DNA from: Candidatus Methanomarinus sp. HR1
GTDB lineage: Archaea; Halobacteriota; Methanosarcinia; Methanosarcinales; Methanocomedenaceae
Direction: 5' to 3'
Length of the DNA: 25,679 bases
NCBI GenBank assembly: GCA_002926195.1
Contig: MZXQ01000004.1
Location: forward strand, 1-25,679
The position numbers and the translations under genes are program-made. This document shows positions 16,821 to 24,212 of this stretch, piece after piece. The first letter of the stretch is position 1, and every line of letters begins with the position of its first letter. The notes under the pieces are model-generated. The model was not told where the DNA came from. It saw only the letters and a program-made list of their open reading frames with translations, and searched no databases.

Positions 16821-17205
16821 TGAGAGAGGAAGAACGGCTGCCGGGTCATTATGACCTGAGGAAAGTCCCCCCACCGTCCGGAAGACACGAACGCCTGTAG
16901 TGGGCGTAGGACGAGAGTCCTGGCAGTTGCTGATTAAATCCAGCGGCTCATATGGCAACAAGGTTGCTGTATGATGGCACAGAAACGATACCGTACCGTG
17001 TTAATGCAATGATGCTTAAAAAGCGAAGGTCGCACGGGTTGCGGATGGAACGCGTGAATCCTCGTGGGTGCAAGCCAAATACGGGCAAACAGGCCTTTCC
17101 GGAGCCTGCCCGGAGTTAGCGCTAAGCCGAATGCCGTTTAGATGCGGATCACATCCTGAATGGGAAGTGCCGCACAAACAGAAGGGGGCTTATTCTCCTC
17201 ACTCA
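16821..17205 (+). ncRNA. rnpB: RNase P RNA, archaeal type A
   Basis: This is the catalytic RNA that trims tRNA 5' leaders. The conserved core blocks are in order: GAGGAAAGTCC (16858-16868), ACAGAAACGATACCGTACCG (from 16979) and ACAAACAGAAGGGGGCTTA (17174-17192), which together form the P4 pseudoknot and neighbouring conserved regions. The ends pair as helix P1: GAGAGAGGA (16822-16830) with TCCTCACTC (17196-17204), with one A-A mismatch. The length of about 385 bases fits archaeal type A. T-rich DNA follows at 17230-17250. The 17206-17329 stretch holds nothing else I can identify. Confidence 0.95.
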
Positions 17206-17329
17206 TTGCCTCTTGAGAACGTGCACACTTGCCACTTCTTCTTTGTTATTTATTGTTATACTATAAACAGTTTCAATAGTCGTAAGATGGGAAATAAGAC
17301 GTTTTTCTAGTATACTGCTCATGGTTATC

Positions 17330-17692
17330 CTAAATATATTGAAGTTTATAGGAAGCCAGATTCAGTGAGATCATACTTACGATCATGCAGACAGACATTG
17401 AATATAGCAGTGTGTTAATAGGAATACTGGATAGCCCTCCTGAAGTAATGAAAATCAAACCTCCGATTATCGATGAAATAACAAAGGTTATAACCAGAGA
17501 ACCTGCTGCACCACCTACAAGTGACCATGGATATTCAGCACCTCTATGTTGAAAAAAAACCGTGCAAACCGTGAAAAGTATTGCAAATATCAGAAGAACC
17601 ACCGACGTGGGTAACGATATACCATTCTCAAACAATGAGATTATTCCCATTGCAATAATAATTATTGTAATAGACATGCCTGCTACTATCAA
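17330..17692 (-). CDS. small four-helix membrane protein, start uncertain
   Basis: A 120-residue very hydrophobic protein from a TTG at 17692, with about four predicted membrane segments (roughly residues 2-20, 28-48, 57-82 and 90-114). I do not recognise a family. The frame remains open upstream without ATG or GTG. An ATG at 17738, next to GGAGG, opens a 10-codon frame that would join this one if one base of the four-T run at 17712-17715 (plus strand) were absent, giving a start MSCSNKPGNDFLKTLLIVAG. So the gene may be frameshifted or the sequence may carry an indel. A TATA-like TATATTTAAA lies at 17748-17757. It is downstream of ftsZ2 but separated from it by a terminator. Confidence 0.55.
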   Translation of the reverse strand: MIVAGMSITIIIIAMGIISLFENGISLPTSVVLLIFAILFTVCTVFFQHRGAEYPWSLVGGAAGSLVITFVISSIIGGLIFITSGGLSSIPINTLLYSMSVCMIVSMISLNLASYKLQYI

Positions 17693-17828
17693 TAAAGTTT
17701 TTAGAAAATCATTTTCCAGGCTTATTCGAACAAGACATCCCTCCGGTTTAAATATAATCCAACTAATATGTCGATCTGAAAGTTATTAATATTCAAACAT
17801 GTATTAATATTTATTTATTTGCATTTAC

Positions 17829-17862
17829 AAAAAAAATAAATCAGCTGATATAATTTATCAGC
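17829..17862 (-). terminator. terminator of ftsZ2
   Basis: On the minus strand, 13 bases after the ftsZ2 stop, GCTGATA pairs with TATCAGC around a 5-base loop and is followed by TGATTTATTTTTTTTG. It is a textbook hairpin plus T-run. Confidence 0.7.
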
Positions 17863-17874
17863 CGATAAAACCGA

Positions 17875-19005
17875 TTAATGCATTGGAATTACATCAATGA
17901 TAGAATTACTATTTCTTTCCACTTCACGAATCTCTATCACATCATTCTTTTGGCCTTGCGGTTCCCCATATGACTGGGGTCCCAGTATCTGGGCAGATTG
18001 AACACCTGTCATAATCGCCATAACCCGTACCCTACCTTCGTACTCCTTATTGATCCTTGCTCCCCAAATAACATTTGCATGACTATCCAGTTCATAAGTG
18101 AGTTCATGTGCGACCTTTTCTGCTTCCAATAACGTCAGATCAGGACCCCCTGTAATATGAACGAGACATCCGGTAGCTCCCATATAATCCACATCCAGCA
18201 GGGGATGGTTCAAGGCTGATCGTACTACTGCATCGCCTCTATCCTGGTTCCTGGCCTCACCGACCAGCATCACAGCTACACCACCGCAGCCCATGATAGT
18301 CCTAACGTCAGCATAGTCCAGGTTGATCAAAGAAGGCTGAGTTATAGTCTCACTAATACCTTTAACTGTCTCTGCGATCAATTGATCCATAACTGAGAAT
18401 GCCTGCTCAATAGGAAGATTGGGTACATAGTCCAGCAGCCTGTTATTATCCAGGACTATCACTGTATCTGCTGCAGAGCGTAGTTCCTCCAGTCCCTCTT
18501 CGGCTTTAATTGCCCTTGCTCTTTCCACTCGAAACGGACTTGATACCATTCCGACCACTATAGCATCATTCTGTTTTGCGATATCAGCTACAACCGGAGC
18601 AGTACCAGTACCGGTCCCGCCCCCCATTCCTGCTGTAATAAAGACCAGGTCCGCATCACATAATACTTCTTCCAGTGTCCCTCGTGCCAGTTCTGCGGCT
18701 CTTCGACCTACTTCAGGATAACCGCCTGCTCCTAAACCTCTTGTCAGAGATTTTCCTACCAGGATCTTCTTATCAGCCTGGACCATTTCCAGGTGCTGTT
18801 TATCGGTATTAATAGCTATGGTCTCCGCACCACTGACTCCTATGTTATATAACCGATTTACTGTATTGTTGCCCGCTCCCCCACAGCCAACAATTACGAT
18901 CTGTGGCTGTCCGAACTCATCACAGATCTGTTCTACCTGCGAGTTCTCTCTTAAAAGTTTTTCTTTGTCACTATTTTTTAGTGCTTCTTGTATTATTTCT
19001 TGCAT
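17875..19005 (-). CDS. ftsZ2: cell-division protein FtsZ, FtsZ2 type
   Basis: A 376-residue tubulin-family GTPase that polymerises at the division site. It shows the nucleotide-binding opening IVIVGCGGAGNNTVNRLYN (36-54), the tubulin signature GGGTGTG (128-134) and the catalytic T7 loop NLDYAD (Asp230, Asp233). The N terminus MQEIIQEAL and the runs VLDNNRLLDYVPNLPIEQAF and NVIWGARINKEYEGRVRVM match the archaeal FtsZ2 branch rather than FtsZ1, as I remember those families. The C-terminal tail ends IIDVIPMH after a short linker. A GAGGGGAT ribosome site precedes the ATG. It lies 58 bases downstream of the CdrS-like gene, as in haloarchaea, and probably shares its message. Confidence 0.95.
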   Translation of the reverse strand: MQEIIQEALKNSDKEKLLRENSQVEQICDEFGQPQIVIVGCGGAGNNTVNRLYNIGVSGAETIAINTDKQHLEMVQADKKILVGKSLTRGLGAGGYPEVGRRAAELARGTLEEVLCDADLVFITAGMGGGTGTGTAPVVADIAKQNDAIVVGMVSSPFRVERARAIKAEEGLEELRSAADTVIVLDNNRLLDYVPNLPIEQAFSVMDQLIAETVKGISETITQPSLINLDYADVRTIMGCGGVAVMLVGEARNQDRGDAVVRSALNHPLLDVDYMGATGCLVHITGGPDLTLLEAEKVAHELTYELDSHANVIWGARINKEYEGRVRVMAIMTGVQSAQILGPQSYGEPQGQKNDVIEIREVERNSNSIIDVIPMH

Positions 19006-19063
19006 CTGAGTATCCCCTCATTAAATTATTTGAGCTTTTAATTGATTATGTTATTTTTGTTGT

Positions 19064-19255
19064 TTATATTGTTGATGTTGTTTCCATTTGTTCCATTAAT
19101 TGTAGATTACGAAGTAATTTATCATTGCGTTGATCTATAAACTCTCTTATAGCCGTCCTGATTGCTTCACTTGCGGATGGAAAATCTCCAAAATCAACCA
19201 TCAGATCGATTTTTTTTAATTGTTGCTCAGGAAGTCTTATTGTTATTCGTTGCAT
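19064..19255 (-). CDS. cdrS: CdrS-like ribbon-helix-helix regulator
   Basis: A 63-residue ribbon-helix-helix protein: the DNA-binding strand MQRITIRLPEQQL, then helix KKIDLMVDFGDF, and the helix PSASEAIRTAIREFIDQRND. It closely resembles haloarchaeal CdrS, which controls ftsZ2 and division, and it occupies the same place directly upstream of ftsZ2. I chose the ATG at 19255 because a GGGGAGTGA site lies 6 bases upstream and the beta strand begins there. The symbol is given by similarity plus context. The upstream region to radC contains repeated TGTC/GACA elements that are likely operators. Confidence 0.82.
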   Translation of the reverse strand: MQRITIRLPEQQLKKIDLMVDFGDFPSASEAIRTAIREFIDQRNDKLLRNLQLMEQMETTSTI

Positions 19256-19301
19256 TTTATTCACTCCCCACTCCATTTACGCCTCATTCAGTCATCCGTT
19301 T

Positions 19302-19382
19302 GACAAAAGTATGACACATGTCTGCTATATGTCGGCTAATTGTCTGCCTGAAGTATGACGTACGTATGCTATATGTCTGACA
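19302..19382. promoter_or_regulatory. operator-like array between cdrS and radC
   Basis: Two direct repeats of AAGTATGAC-N7-TGCTATATGTC start at 19307 and 19351, a 44-base period. Within 81 bases there are seven TGTC/GACA tetramers, including TGTCTGACA (19374-19382). The repeats also contain ATATAGC on the minus strand, so they may be duplicated promoter-operator units for cdrS. The array lies between divergent starts and could control both genes. Confidence 0.6.
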
Positions 19383-19418
19383 TCAATTATATAAATAGTT
19401 TATGGATGAATCACACAA

Positions 19419-19428
19419 CTTAAATATT
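19419..19428 (+). promoter_or_regulatory. TATA box of radC
   Basis: CTTAAATATT is centred about 30 bases before the radC ATG at 19454, which suggests a leaderless or nearly leaderless mRNA. A second TATA-like run, TTATATAAATAG, lies at 19387-19398. Confidence 0.5.
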
Positions 19429-19453
19429 AACAAAAATATATAGATAACCAAAT

Positions 19454-20140
19454 ATGTCAGAATACCATCTCAGGATAAGTGATATCCAGCCCGAAGACCG
19501 ACCTAGAGAAAGGTTGATAAAATACGGTCCGTCCGGATTATCAGAGTCAGAACTTTTATCAATTATCCTTCGTATAGGCACTAAGGGTGAAAATGTACTA
19601 AATATGAGTAGCAGAATACTGTCATTATACAATATCCAGCAGTTAAGCCGTGTATCTTTAACCGGATTACAGCAGATACCAGGGATAGGTAGTGTAAAAG
19701 CCGCAGAGATAGTTGCACTGTTCGAACTTGCCCGCAGGCTTGAGAGTTTCACTGAAGAAGAAAAACCCAGGATCAGCAGTCCTGAGGCAGTATACCGTTT
19801 TATTTATCCGAAATTACGAGAACAGAAAAAGGAGTCCTTCATTGCCCTGTACCTGGATACAAAGAACCAGCTTATTCGAGAAGAAATAATATCAATAGGC
19901 AGCTTAAATGCAAACATAGTTCATCCAAGGGAAGTATTCAAGACAGCTATTGCAGAAAGTGCAGCTGCTATTATTGTAGCTCATAACCATCCCAGCGGGG
20001 ACCCTGCCCCAAGCCAGAATGATATAGACATTACACGCAAGCTAATTGAGACTGGCCGCATAGTGGGTATAGATCTCTATGACCATATCATAATAGGGAA
20101 TGGTAGATTCCTGAGTATGAAAGAACAGAACCTGATTTAA
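19454..20140 (+). CDS. radC: RadC/YicR family JAMM-domain protein
   Basis: A 228-residue protein of the RadC family, common in bacteria and scattered in archaea. Residues about 1-95 hold the UPF0758 N-terminal domain with a helix-hairpin-helix (LTGLQQIPGIGSVKAAEI, 69-86). Residues 105-228 are an MPN+/JAMM metalloprotease-like domain with the zinc motif HNHPSGDPAPSQND (His177, His179, Asp190). Despite its name, a direct role in DNA repair was not upheld for the E. coli protein, and the activity is unknown. All metal ligands are present and the length is normal. It is divergent from cdrS and appears to be a single gene. Confidence 0.93.
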   Translation: MSEYHLRISDIQPEDRPRERLIKYGPSGLSESELLSIILRIGTKGENVLNMSSRILSLYNIQQLSRVSLTGLQQIPGIGSVKAAEIVALFELARRLESFTEEEKPRISSPEAVYRFIYPKLREQKKESFIALYLDTKNQLIREEIISIGSLNANIVHPREVFKTAIAESAAAIIVAHNHPSGDPAPSQNDIDITRKLIETGRIVGIDLYDHIIIGNGRFLSMKEQNLI

Positions 20141-20154
20141 ACAAAATCCTGTAT

Positions 20155-20445
20155 TTACACTTTAGGTGATATCATTGCCCAGTCCAGCAGCATCCCATCA
20201 AGTGTCATTAAAACAATCTTATGTGTTCCGGAAGGAAGATCATAGGGAAGATCCTCATACCCGATAAAAAGTTCATCTTTCGGATTGATCACCGGGGGTT
20301 CTTGTTTGACTTTACCAAAAAAATATTTTTGTTTTGTTGTTAAATCCATTACAGCTACATTGCGCCATGCTTTTGCCTCTATAACATTCAGGACAATGCA
20401 TTTTCGTTTGATCTTCTTGATCTCATCAGGTGTTTCACAATACAT
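20155..20445 (-). CDS. small protein of unknown function
   Basis: A 96-residue protein from the ATG at 20445 (a GTG at 20454 is possible). I do not recognise a family. It looks soluble and beta-rich: KCIVLNVIEAKAWRNVAVMD, then KQKYFFGKVKQEPP, then GYEDLPYDLPSGTHKIVLMT and LLDWAMI. The alternation of charged and hydrophobic residues is protein-like and the frame is intact. It has no cysteine motif or membrane segment. It lies 48 bases downstream of the thymidylate synthase gene on the same strand, with an AT-rich TATA-like stretch between, so it may have its own promoter. Confidence 0.6.
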   Translation of the reverse strand: MYCETPDEIKKIKRKCIVLNVIEAKAWRNVAVMDLTTKQKYFFGKVKQEPPVINPKDELFIGYEDLPYDLPSGTHKIVLMTLDGMLLDWAMISPKV

Positions 20446-20493
20446 AAATATCACTTATAAACTTCAATGTTTGTTGATTACATAACAATTATA

Positions 20494-21129
20494 TTAAAGT
20501 ATCTCTTCTATCATGTCCCAATCATGTTCATAAATATGGGCACTGATGCTAACTGTGGTGATTGTACCTGCCTTAACACCTATTTCACTGGCAACATATT
20601 CCAGCAGTCCTGATAGCCCGTAAAGATTTGCCGGATAAGCACCTGCAAAATCATGACTCCGAAAAAGAGTCGTAAGATTCACCTGTCCATCTCTGATCTT
20701 GAAATCATCAATGATCATGCACGGCACTTCATCTACGTAAGTATCCACAGTAGGTATCCAGGTAACTGCTGTGGCTCTGCGAGTAGCTGAATTGTCTTTA
20801 AGTTTCTTGATCACATATTCAATCTGGTCTATCTGGTCGTTCCAATTACGCAGACGCTGTCCATAAGTATATTCAAAATCAGCTACATTTTCACCGGTGA
20901 TCAACTGTTTAGCATATTCCTCAAGCCGCTGCTCATTCCAGGATATGTCCTTTGGGATCATATCAGTAAAAGGATCGCGTATGACTATCATCAAGTTTAA
21001 GAATTCTTTTATCTTACTGCCTCTTTCATCCTTAACTTCGTGACCATGGCCCCATATCAGGTTAAGACCCCGGTACCATGCATCAGTAATAGTATTAGCT
21101 CGAATTATTCTGCCTATGTTTAAAACCAT
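20494..21129 (-). CDS. thyA: thymidylate synthase, methanogen type
   Basis: A 211-residue ThyA-fold protein, shorter than bacterial ThyA (about 264) as in methanogens. The catalytic cysteine is Cys137 in VDEVPCMIIDDF. The downstream binding region TTLFRSHDFAGAYPANLYGL contains Arg157, Asp160 and Asn168, and FEYTYGQRLRNW (85-96) matches the family. It methylates dUMP to dTMP; in methanogens the one-carbon donor is probably a tetrahydromethanopterin derivative. A dCMP-hydroxymethylase-like activity cannot be ruled out from sequence. It complements NrdD in deoxynucleotide supply. The ATG lies 30 bases from a shared TATA element. Confidence 0.9.
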   Translation of the reverse strand: MVLNIGRIIRANTITDAWYRGLNLIWGHGHEVKDERGSKIKEFLNLMIVIRDPFTDMIPKDISWNEQRLEEYAKQLITGENVADFEYTYGQRLRNWNDQIDQIEYVIKKLKDNSATRRATAVTWIPTVDTYVDEVPCMIIDDFKIRDGQVNLTTLFRSHDFAGAYPANLYGLSGLLEYVASEIGVKAGTITTVSISAHIYEHDWDMIEEIL

Positions 21130-21153
21130 ATTTGTTTAATCCAACTCAAAGTA

Positions 21154-21166
21154 GTTAAATATAATG
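21154..21166. promoter_or_regulatory. shared divergent TATA element
   Basis: AGTTAAATATAATG reads as a TATA box on both strands. Its centre is about 30 bases from the thyA ATG (21129) and about 31 bases from the GTG at 21190 of the next gene, so one element may drive both leaderless transcripts. Confidence 0.5.
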
Positions 21167-21189
21167 ATATTCATAAAAAGTCTTAGATT

Positions 21190-21630
21190 GTGATTCTTAT
21201 GGAGACGGAGTATATTAAGAAGCATCCTGCATCTGATACATTTATTATTAAAAGGCGTTCTTTCTTTGACAAAGACGTTATTCTAACGGGAAATGTCATA
21301 GTTGGTGCCGGATCGGATTTTTGGGGAGATTTAATTGTCGAAGGTGACATTGAATTAGGCAAAGGATCGATAGTGAAAGGCAGTATAACAGCTAAAAATG
21401 CAATTATAGGTCCTAACTGCAATATCGGTGGCAATGTTAAAGTTACCGGCAATCTTGTCCTGCTGGATGGAAGTGATATTACCGGTCTGGCTAAAGCAGA
21501 AGGCAATATGACAATAAGACCTCATGTTGTTGCCAGGGCAACCGAATGTGCAGGAGATATTGAGATAATGGGCAAGACAGATATTAAAAGTATCCGCTCA
21601 GGCCGTAAGGTCATTGCCAGAAGAAGTTGA
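21190..21630 (+). CDS. bactofilin-like beta-helix protein
   Basis: A 146-residue protein (143 if the ATG at 21199 is used) made of short glycine-turn repeats: VILTGNVIVGAGSDFWGDLI, VEGDIELGKGSIVKGSITA, NAIIGPNCNIGGNVKVTGNL and GLAKAEGNMTIRPHVV. This is the pattern of a beta-helix of the polymer-forming cytoskeletal (bactofilin/DUF583) type, or a left-handed acyltransferase helix without a catalytic domain. Bactofilins form filaments that position envelope proteins in bacteria; archaeal roles are unclear. The GTG at 21190 is preferred because the shared TATA element would start transcription close to it. The 3' end overlaps the convergent gene by 33 bases and a terminator hairpin. Confidence 0.75.
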   Translation: MILMETEYIKKHPASDTFIIKRRSFFDKDVILTGNVIVGAGSDFWGDLIVEGDIELGKGSIVKGSITAKNAIIGPNCNIGGNVKVTGNLVLLDGSDITGLAKAEGNMTIRPHVVARATECAGDIEIMGKTDIKSIRSGRKVIARRS

Positions 21631-22209
21631 AGTTCTTCTTTTTTTAATTGCTTCTGAGAAGTCATTGGCCCTTTTCTTTGCTATAGCATAAGTGAACATG
21701 AAATCTTCATTTAATACTATAGCAGCGTCTTTTAATAATTCTATGGGAAATGTATCTCTGGATAGATATGTCAGTACATAGGCTGATGTTATGCCAGCCT
21801 GGCTAAACTCATCCATACCAGGAAAGATCTTTGAAGTTTTATTAAAAGCTGATAACCATGGTTTCTTAAATGCCTGGGTAGGAATGAAATTTCCAACTCC
21901 CATCTGTTGAATTGCATTAACCTGAACGAGTTCATCACGTATTTTGTTAAATTTTTCTTTATCCCAATCTTCTATTGGATTACTTGATGTTTCATATTCT
22001 TTCCAGATGGATGCTAATACCTCTAATAGAAGGTCCTTTTTTTCTTCCAGTTTAATATTATGGAACTCTGCTTTAAAGTTGGGTGAAGTTTGTAGATATT
22101 GAATGTAAAGTTCTTTGAGTTTCTGCGAACAATCACCAGGGATCTCGTTTATAGTCTCAAGTATTTGATGTTCTCTATCACTCAGTTTTACTACAATCCA
22201 TTTAACCAT
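21598..22209 (-). CDS. protein of unknown function, 203 residues
   Basis: A 203-residue soluble, mostly helical, charged protein that I do not recognise. The N terminus MVKWIVVKLSDREHQILETI is followed by helical stretches (KLEEKKDLLLEVLASIWKEY; DEFSQAGITSAYVLTYLSR; LLKDAAIVLNEDFMFTYAIA) and a basic Ser/Thr-rich tail. An AGAGGA ribosome site lies 6-7 bases before the ATG, supporting a real gene. It shares 33 bases with the end of the bactofilin-like gene. A conserved regulatory role is possible but there is no motif to support one. Confidence 0.7.
   Translation of the reverse strand: MVKWIVVKLSDREHQILETINEIPGDCSQKLKELYIQYLQTSPNFKAEFHNIKLEEKKDLLLEVLASIWKEYETSSNPIEDWDKEKFNKIRDELVQVNAIQQMGVGNFIPTQAFKKPWLSAFNKTSKIFPGMDEFSQAGITSAYVLTYLSRDTFPIELLKDAAIVLNEDFMFTYAIAKKRANDFSEAIKKRRTSTSSGNDLTA
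21619..21647 (+). terminator. terminator of the bactofilin-like gene
   Basis: AGAAGAA pairs with TTCTTCT around a 7-base loop that contains the TGA stop, followed by a T-run (TTTTTTAATTG). The hairpin lies partly inside the convergent coding sequence. Confidence 0.6.
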
Positions 22210-22284
22210 ATAGTCCTCTTATTGGTATTGTTATTATTTATGTTAATTGGTTATTGAAACGTTCAAGTAAATTGCTTTCCGTGA

Positions 22285-23346
22285 CTATAACATGTGTACA
22301 GTCGATGCTTTAAATGAAGCATATACAACACTCCCAACTTCCAGATGAAGGTCTTCCATTGAACGGCGGCTAATTATTACAGTGAGTGGATATCCACAGT
22401 CGACCTGTACCCTTATAAGCGTACCATAAGGCGACAGTCTGGTAACTGTACCCTTTATCAGGTTTCTTGCACTTGTCTTTACTGCAGTCTGTGATAATAT
22501 GATATCTTCAGGTCTCAGGCAGACACGTACAGTCTTAGTCTTTTGCGTGTCGTATGTACTAATGACGTGTAAATTACTACCGTTTACATTTATAGTGGTG
22601 ATACCTTCTTCTGATGAAGTTACCAGACCTTCAAGGATGTTTTCCATACCCACAAAGGCGGCCACCTCTTCATTCACAGGTTGGTAGAATATCTCCGTAG
22701 GGGTACCTACCTGGATCATACATCCTTTCATCATGATACCTATACGGTCCCCAAGCATTGCAGCTTCAGTCTGGTCATGCGTGACATATATAGTGGTCAC
22801 ATTAAATGTACTGATGATCCGGTGTATCTCATCTCGAAGTACCTCTTTTGTTTGTTCGTCGAGTGCACTGAGTGGTTCATCAAGTAACAGCACTTCAGGT
22901 TGAATTACAAGAGCCCTGGCAAGTGTTACACGCTGACGTTCACCACCACTGAGAGTATCAGGCTTACGTTGTTCAAAGCCTTCAAGTTTGGATATTGCTA
23001 TTAATTCTCTGACCCTCCGGTCAGCTTGCGCACTGCTGATATTACGGTATTTCAATCCGAACCTGATATTCTCTTCAACCGTCAGATGGGGAAATAGCGT
23101 ATAGTCCTGGAACCCGAACCCAATATTGCGCTTCTCAGGTACAAGGTCTGTGATATCTTTATCACCTATCATAATGCTGCCTGTAATAGTATGAAATCCG
23201 GCAATAGCTTCAAGCAGGATAGTCTTTCCCGCACCGGTCGGGCCCAATAGTACAAAGAATTCCCCGCTGTTAATAATAGCATTGATATTAATTAGTTCGA
23301 ACTTACCCAGTGTACATGAGACATCATTAAAAGTTATCTGGCTCAT
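22285..23346 (-). CDS. wtpC: tungstate/molybdate ABC transporter, ATP-binding subunit
   Basis: A 353-residue ABC ATPase. The nucleotide-binding domain has Walker A GPTGAGKT (35-42), a Q-loop (Gln80), signature LSGGERQ (132-138), Walker B VLLLDE (Asp156, Glu157) and switch His190. The C-terminal third carries a TOBE/Mop-like domain (LIKGTVTRLSPYGTLIRVQV), typical of oxyanion importers and able to sense the imported anion. I chose the ATG at 23346 because a GGGAGG site precedes it and it overlaps the wtpB stop as ATGA; the frame is open to 23394. It is the last gene of the operon. The 22210-22284 gap contains a small dyad TTGAAACGTTCAA (22254-22266). Confidence 0.93.
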   Translation of the reverse strand: MSQITFNDVSCTLGKFELININAIINSGEFFVLLGPTGAGKTILLEAIAGFHTITGSIMIGDKDITDLVPEKRNIGFGFQDYTLFPHLTVEENIRFGLKYRNISSAQADRRVRELIAISKLEGFEQRKPDTLSGGERQRVTLARALVIQPEVLLLDEPLSALDEQTKEVLRDEIHRIISTFNVTTIYVTHDQTEAAMLGDRIGIMMKGCMIQVGTPTEIFYQPVNEEVAAFVGMENILEGLVTSSEEGITTINVNGSNLHVISTYDTQKTKTVRVCLRPEDIILSQTAVKTSARNLIKGTVTRLSPYGTLIRVQVDCGYPLTVIISRRSMEDLHLEVGSVVYASFKASTVHML

Positions 23347-24164
23347 CTTTGCCTCCCTGATAGATATCGCAATATGACAAATAAGGATAAGCACACAAGC
23401 AATAATATTGCTGCTATAGCGCTTGAACGTTCCAGTCCGTACTGAAGGAACTGATCTGCTATTAATACTGGTGCTGTCATGGCTATATTGGGTTCCATGG
23501 TACGGATATCCCAGAAAGATACAAAATATGCCAGGATATATACTGCTCCGAATTCACTTATCGAACGGGCCCAGGTAAGTATCATACCAGTTACAATACC
23601 ACGTCTGGCAAGCGGGAGTGATATGCGCCTGAATACTTCGAACTGGCTGGCACCTAACGTACGTGCTGCATACTCCATGCGCTGGTTCACTGATTCAAAG
23701 CCTTCACGGGCAGAATTTACCATAAAAGGTGAAGAAACAAAGAGCATAGCCAGGATCACACCACTAAGAGTGCCAAAAAAACGAAAATCAAATTTATCAT
23801 AGAACAGTCCGCCTATTATTTGCTGTCTTCCAAATACCATTAGCAGGCCTATACCGACAACCGTATGTGGAACTGCTAGCGGAAGATCAACTATGGCTTC
23901 TACTAATGACTTACCCCTAAAATTTTTACGGGCAAGTACATAAGCCAGTGGTGTACCCAGAATACAGGCAATAATGGCTGTTAGTAATGATGCATAGATA
24001 CTAAGCCAGATAGCATCCCTTACACCAGGCATAGCCAGAGTATCTACCAGCGTAGGGAGATCATGTGAAAATATGATCTTTGCCAGTGGCAGTACTATAA
24101 ATGCCAGCAGAATGAACCCAATCATTGAAAAAATGATAAAAGTCTTTTCAGTTCTTATTCTCAT
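23343..24164 (-). CDS. wtpB: tungstate/molybdate ABC transporter, permease subunit
   Basis: A 273-residue integral membrane protein of the ModB/WtpB family with about six hydrophobic segments. The cytoplasmic coupling (EAA) loop is AARTLGASQFEVFRRISLPL followed by ARRGIVTGMI, ending in WARSISEFGAV as in molybdate, tungstate and sulfate permeases. It forms the channel dimer that WtpC drives and WtpA loads. A GAAGGAAT ribosome site precedes the ATG. It follows wtpA after a 109-base gap that holds a hairpin and a possible internal promoter (CATTTTATAG on the minus strand, 24189-24198). Confidence 0.93.
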   Translation of the reverse strand: MRIRTEKTFIIFSMIGFILLAFIVLPLAKIIFSHDLPTLVDTLAMPGVRDAIWLSIYASLLTAIIACILGTPLAYVLARKNFRGKSLVEAIVDLPLAVPHTVVGIGLLMVFGRQQIIGGLFYDKFDFRFFGTLSGVILAMLFVSSPFMVNSAREGFESVNQRMEYAARTLGASQFEVFRRISLPLARRGIVTGMILTWARSISEFGAVYILAYFVSFWDIRTMEPNIAMTAPVLIADQFLQYGLERSSAIAAILLLVCLSLFVILRYLSGRQR

Positions 24165-24196
24165 ATTCCTTCAATATATGGGATTTAAGCTATAAA

Positions 24197-24212
24197 ATGC
24201 ACAGGGGTGCAT
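24197..24212. other. hairpin in the wtpA-wtpB gap
   Basis: ATGCAC and GTGCAT pair perfectly around a 4-base loop. It lies inside the operon, after the first gene, where processing or partial termination could leave more binding protein than permease. No T-run follows it on the minus strand. Confidence 0.45.

Noticed and set aside
16614..16961. 115-codon antisense frame across the end of the DUF460 gene and rnpB
   Set aside because: It covers the conserved 5' part of the RNase P RNA and antisense coiled-coil codons; low-complexity Ser/Phe content marks a shadow.
17068..17310. An 80-codon open frame on the plus strand
   Set aside because: It overlaps the conserved 3' half of the RNase P RNA and has no protein-like features.
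20141..20154. Possible fifth hairpin repeat (ACAAAATCCT after radC)
   Set aside because: Only the left arm is present; the complementary right arm and the loop are missing, so it is probably chance.
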